Assembly (NCBI GenBank): GCA_003508835.1 | Contig: PUFA01000086.1 | Location: 372,001-436,000, forward strand | DNA length: 64,000 bases | Direction: 5' to 3' | DNA from: Eonycteris spelaea | Lineage: Eukaryota; Chordata; Mammalia; Chiroptera; Pteropodidae | Part shown: one piece after another, positions 61,686 through 64,000 of the stretch | Layout of the letters: every line of letters begins with the position of its first letter | How positions within the stretch are numbered: the stretch's first letter is position 1 | Position numbers and translations under genes: made by a program | The notes under the pieces: model-generated | Told to the model about the DNA's origin: nothing | Databases searched by the model: none | The model's input: the letters and a program-made list of their open reading frames with translations, nothing else

Positions 61686-62238
61686 TGAAGGGTAGTAGAC
61701 TATGCCACCCCAAAATATTCCACTTTGATATATTGATTATTTTGAACGATAGGCACTTAAAAAACAGCAAGTACAGGCAGAGTGTTTCCCTGAACTCCCC
61801 TTATCTGCCTAAAGACAGATCCTTCAAAAAGGAACTCGATTGTCATAGATCCTTTCTCAGGGAGTTTTGTCAACCAGGAAAACATTGACTCATTACAGGA
61901 GAAAATTAGAAGTGGATGCCACACTCAGACAAATTTTATGATAAACCATCATAATTCCTAACTATTTTTCTAAGGGTCCATTTATCGTTTCTAAAACCTG
62001 GTACTCTTCTCTAAGAGATCTACATCCCTCCTCCCCTTTCCCTATTCAGATAGTGTTTAAGCCAGAATTCTAAACCACCTGAGGAGTTACTTATTTTTCT
62101 CAGATATCTCTCATGTATACATGAGGTATAAGTGTTAATAAATTTCTGTTTATTTATTTTATTAATCTATTTTTTAATACACAGATAACAGCTAAGAACT
62201 CAGAAGGGTAGAGGTAAAATAATTTTTCCTTTCCAACA
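61686..62238 (+). mobile_element. ERVL-type solo LTR (LTR33-like), intact length
   Basis: Starts TGAAGG, then 'tatgccaccccaaaatattccactttgatatattgattatttt', then 'aaacagcaagtacaggcagagtg', 'ctccccttatctgcctaaagacagatcc' and 'aataaatttctgtttattt'. It ends 'agaagggtagagg...ttccaaca'. It is 553 bp, sharing layout with 53038-53975. The 'ttaataaatttctg' region carries a plausible AATAAA poly(A) signal. No internal region or second LTR is present within the window, so it is a solo LTR. A 5-bp duplication was not found. Confidence 0.7.
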
Positions 62239-62274
62239 GGACAAGACAACAATTTTGGCACAAAAGTTTGTTAA

Positions 62275-62430
62275 ACACCTGCTGTGTATTAAGAGGTTAT
62301 ACCGAGAAAACTATGTTTTTACTCGTGATTCACAGATGAGAAGACAAAATTCAAGGAGGTTAAATAACCAGTCTGGGATTGCATAAATAGTGTGTAAGAG
62401 ACCCAGACAGTGATCTTTCCATGAAACTAT
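62275..62430 (-). mobile_element. MIR SINE (antisense)
   Basis: 'cacctgctgtgtattaagaggtta' then 'gattcacagatgagaagacaaaattcaaggaggttaaataaccagtctgggattgcataaatag', then 'acccagacagtgatctttcc' follow antisense MIR. Confidence 0.65.
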
Positions 62431-62749
62431 ATTACTTTCTGATATGCCTCCTATACACATGCTTTAGGGCATGGCCCCCCATTTGTTGATTAGGCAGAAA
62501 CAAAAAGATGAGTTCACCAGGGCATGTAAAAGAAATGAAAATGATGACTATCTAGAAACAGAAGACCTGGGTTCATGTGGAACAGTATGTGTTTGTGATA
62601 GAAACGTCCATGGACTCAGCTGGTTTGTCTAATATTTGTGGCACAGAATCAGAAATATAAAAGGACATGGACCAGAGAATAAAGCTTGGATACCTAGCTG
62701 GCGGGGAACTGTACACAAGAGTAAAAAATTGCTAAGCAGGTGCACAATA
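62431..62749. other. Unassigned DNA
   Basis: Nothing recognisable. Confidence 0.5.
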
Positions 62750-62751
62750 AA

Positions 62752-62790
<39 letters not shown>

Positions 62791-62812
62791 CATCATCATC
62801 ATCATCATCATC
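62750..62812. repeat. Compound (AAT)n-(CAT)n trinucleotide repeat
   Basis: About 41 bp of AAT followed in phase by about 22 bp of CAT. It gives artefactual Asn-His, Ile and Met runs in open frames on both strands. Confidence 0.97.
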
Positions 62813-64000
62813 AGCTACATTTTTATCAGCTATCAGAAACGTACATAGAGATTCAATATGGAAAAGCAGGCAGATGTATAAAAGGCATCAGCAATAAAAT
62901 ACATGAAGAGAATTCAATAAGAATGATCCTATTAGGTATCATTGTCCAGATTCCTGCATATGAGAAAAATTCTTAATGGAAAGAAACTAATATGAGAATT
63001 ATAATGCATAATTCTTGACTCAAGAAATATTCAACAAGAACATAAGAATATAGGGAGGACAGAATTAGGAGAGTTATCCACAGGATTTGCTGGTGTTAAG
63101 AGAATTTTGAACTGAAATGTAAGAAGAGTCAGTACCTAGAACAAGTTACAAAAATAGTGGGATTTTTGAGCAAAAATAGGTGAGATTTTTTTTTTTTTCT
63201 GAAGAAAGGACTGAATATTAAATTTAAGTTGAGTCTTCCCATTTTCAGGATTGATGGATTTTTTGGGGGGGGGAGTGTGGGGGACGCTTCTAACAGGTTT
63301 TGTAAGATCCTAATTCCTTCCATCCTTTTGTGACCTTGTTTCTTAATTAAATTCCAAGATGGCACTGCAATTGAGAGTCCCACTAGAGTCACGCTGTGGT
63401 GGAGAGGAAGTGCTGCGCAAGCAAATGGCAATGTCTACCAGGAGATGATAGGACTGAAGGGAACGCTGATACAAACAAAAACGAACAGAAAAGAAATAGA
63501 AAGAAATGCTACACTTTGGTTCACTCAAGTTTTTCCATTCTTTTTCCCACTTTTTCTTTGAAAGATATCCTAATTCAAAATATGTGGGTAAGGGAATAAA
63601 TGGTTTATTTTCATTTTTTTTTTCTTATGTCAGGTACTCCACAAATATTTCCAGATTAATTCTAGCATCTGCCCTATCAAATACATATTATGAATCTGTT
63701 TTTACAGATAAGTAACATTTAATTGTTATGTTTTAGATGATTTCCCTTAAACTTGTTTTTTTATTTTATTTTATTTTTATGTTCTTCATAATCTTCAGAA
63801 ATGCTTTTTTTATTGTTGCCTTTAAGGAGAAAAATATGTTTATAGAATCCAAAATTACAATTTTTCGTTGCAATGGAACCCAACAAGTGATGACAGCCTT
63901 TTGAATTACAGAAGGGCGATACAGATTTTGAGAGAGAAGGAGAGAGAGAGCGAAGCCTCTAGCATGTGAACAGAGCATAAGAAGTGGCGTTTTTGCAAAT
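62813..64000. other. Unassigned DNA to window end
   Basis: No gene is supported. The open frames at 63129-63431, 63396-63599 and 63506-63715 overlap on both strands and lack domain or coding signal. A T12 run at about 63188-63199, a T6G9 junction at 63259-63273 and a GA-rich patch at about 63928-63955 are simple sequence. Confidence 0.45.

Noticed and set aside
62629..62976. Frames with poly-Asn/His, poly-Ile and poly-Met
   Set aside because: All are translations of the AAT-CAT repeat in different frames and strands.
1..64000. tRNA, snRNA, Y RNA or microRNA genes, and nuclear mitochondrial insertions
   Set aside because: No box-A/box-B tRNA cloverleaf, U6-type sequence or mitochondrial gene block was recognised on either strand by eye; a covariance-model scan would be the decisive test.

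Overview
This window looks like nuclear DNA from a mammal, most probably a fruit bat (Pteropodidae). Two signals support this. One is a SINE at 17034-17200 whose head is 5S rRNA sequence, a type known from megabats (also from springhare). The other is LINE-1 3' tails at 33.5-33.8 kb and 53.5-53.9 kb that resemble those I associate with bats. The background of MIR, L2, MLT1, hAT-Charlie and old L1 debris is generic to placental mammals. The DNA is AT-rich (about one third GC by eye) and CpG-poor. Family names below come from recognition by eye, without alignment, and edges are approximate unless a target-site duplication is given.

I find no protein-coding gene, no convincing exon, and no tRNA, rRNA or snRNA gene. 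The longest open frame is 153 codons and runs through a GAAA microsatellite. The window is therefore best read as part of a gene desert or a very large intron. No prokaryote-type system (operon, CRISPR, IS element) is present.

Layout: 0-7.7 kb is mostly unassigned AT-rich DNA with a few L2/L1 scraps. At 7.7-10.8 kb lie two old L1 ORF2/3' ends in the same orientation, the second split by a hAT MITE. At 10.8-17 kb there is unassigned DNA with a candidate conserved non-coding block near 11.5 kb, plus MIR, L2 and a MER5-like element. At 17-24.5 kb lie the 5S-derived SINE, an antisense L2, MIRs, a MER1-like element with a target duplication, a palindromic MER53-like MITE with a CA repeat at its centre, and a long L2. 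The 24.5-33 kb stretch is almost featureless. At 33-42 kb lie an inverted pair of L1 tails, a MIR, a Z-DNA-prone CpG cluster, a candidate ERV LTR and an MLT1 LTR. At 43-52 kb there are MIR/L2 pieces and the longest microsatellites (TG/CA pair, GAAA, TATC). At 53-54 kb an ERVL-type LTR is interrupted by a young L1 tail. At 54-64 kb there are MIR/L2, a second LTR of the same group, and microsatellites.

Nothing here forms a pathway. The interest lies in the insertion history (nested elements with legible target duplications), structure-prone tracts, and a few repeat-free blocks that could be regulatory. I saw no convincing evidence of an undescribed biological system.
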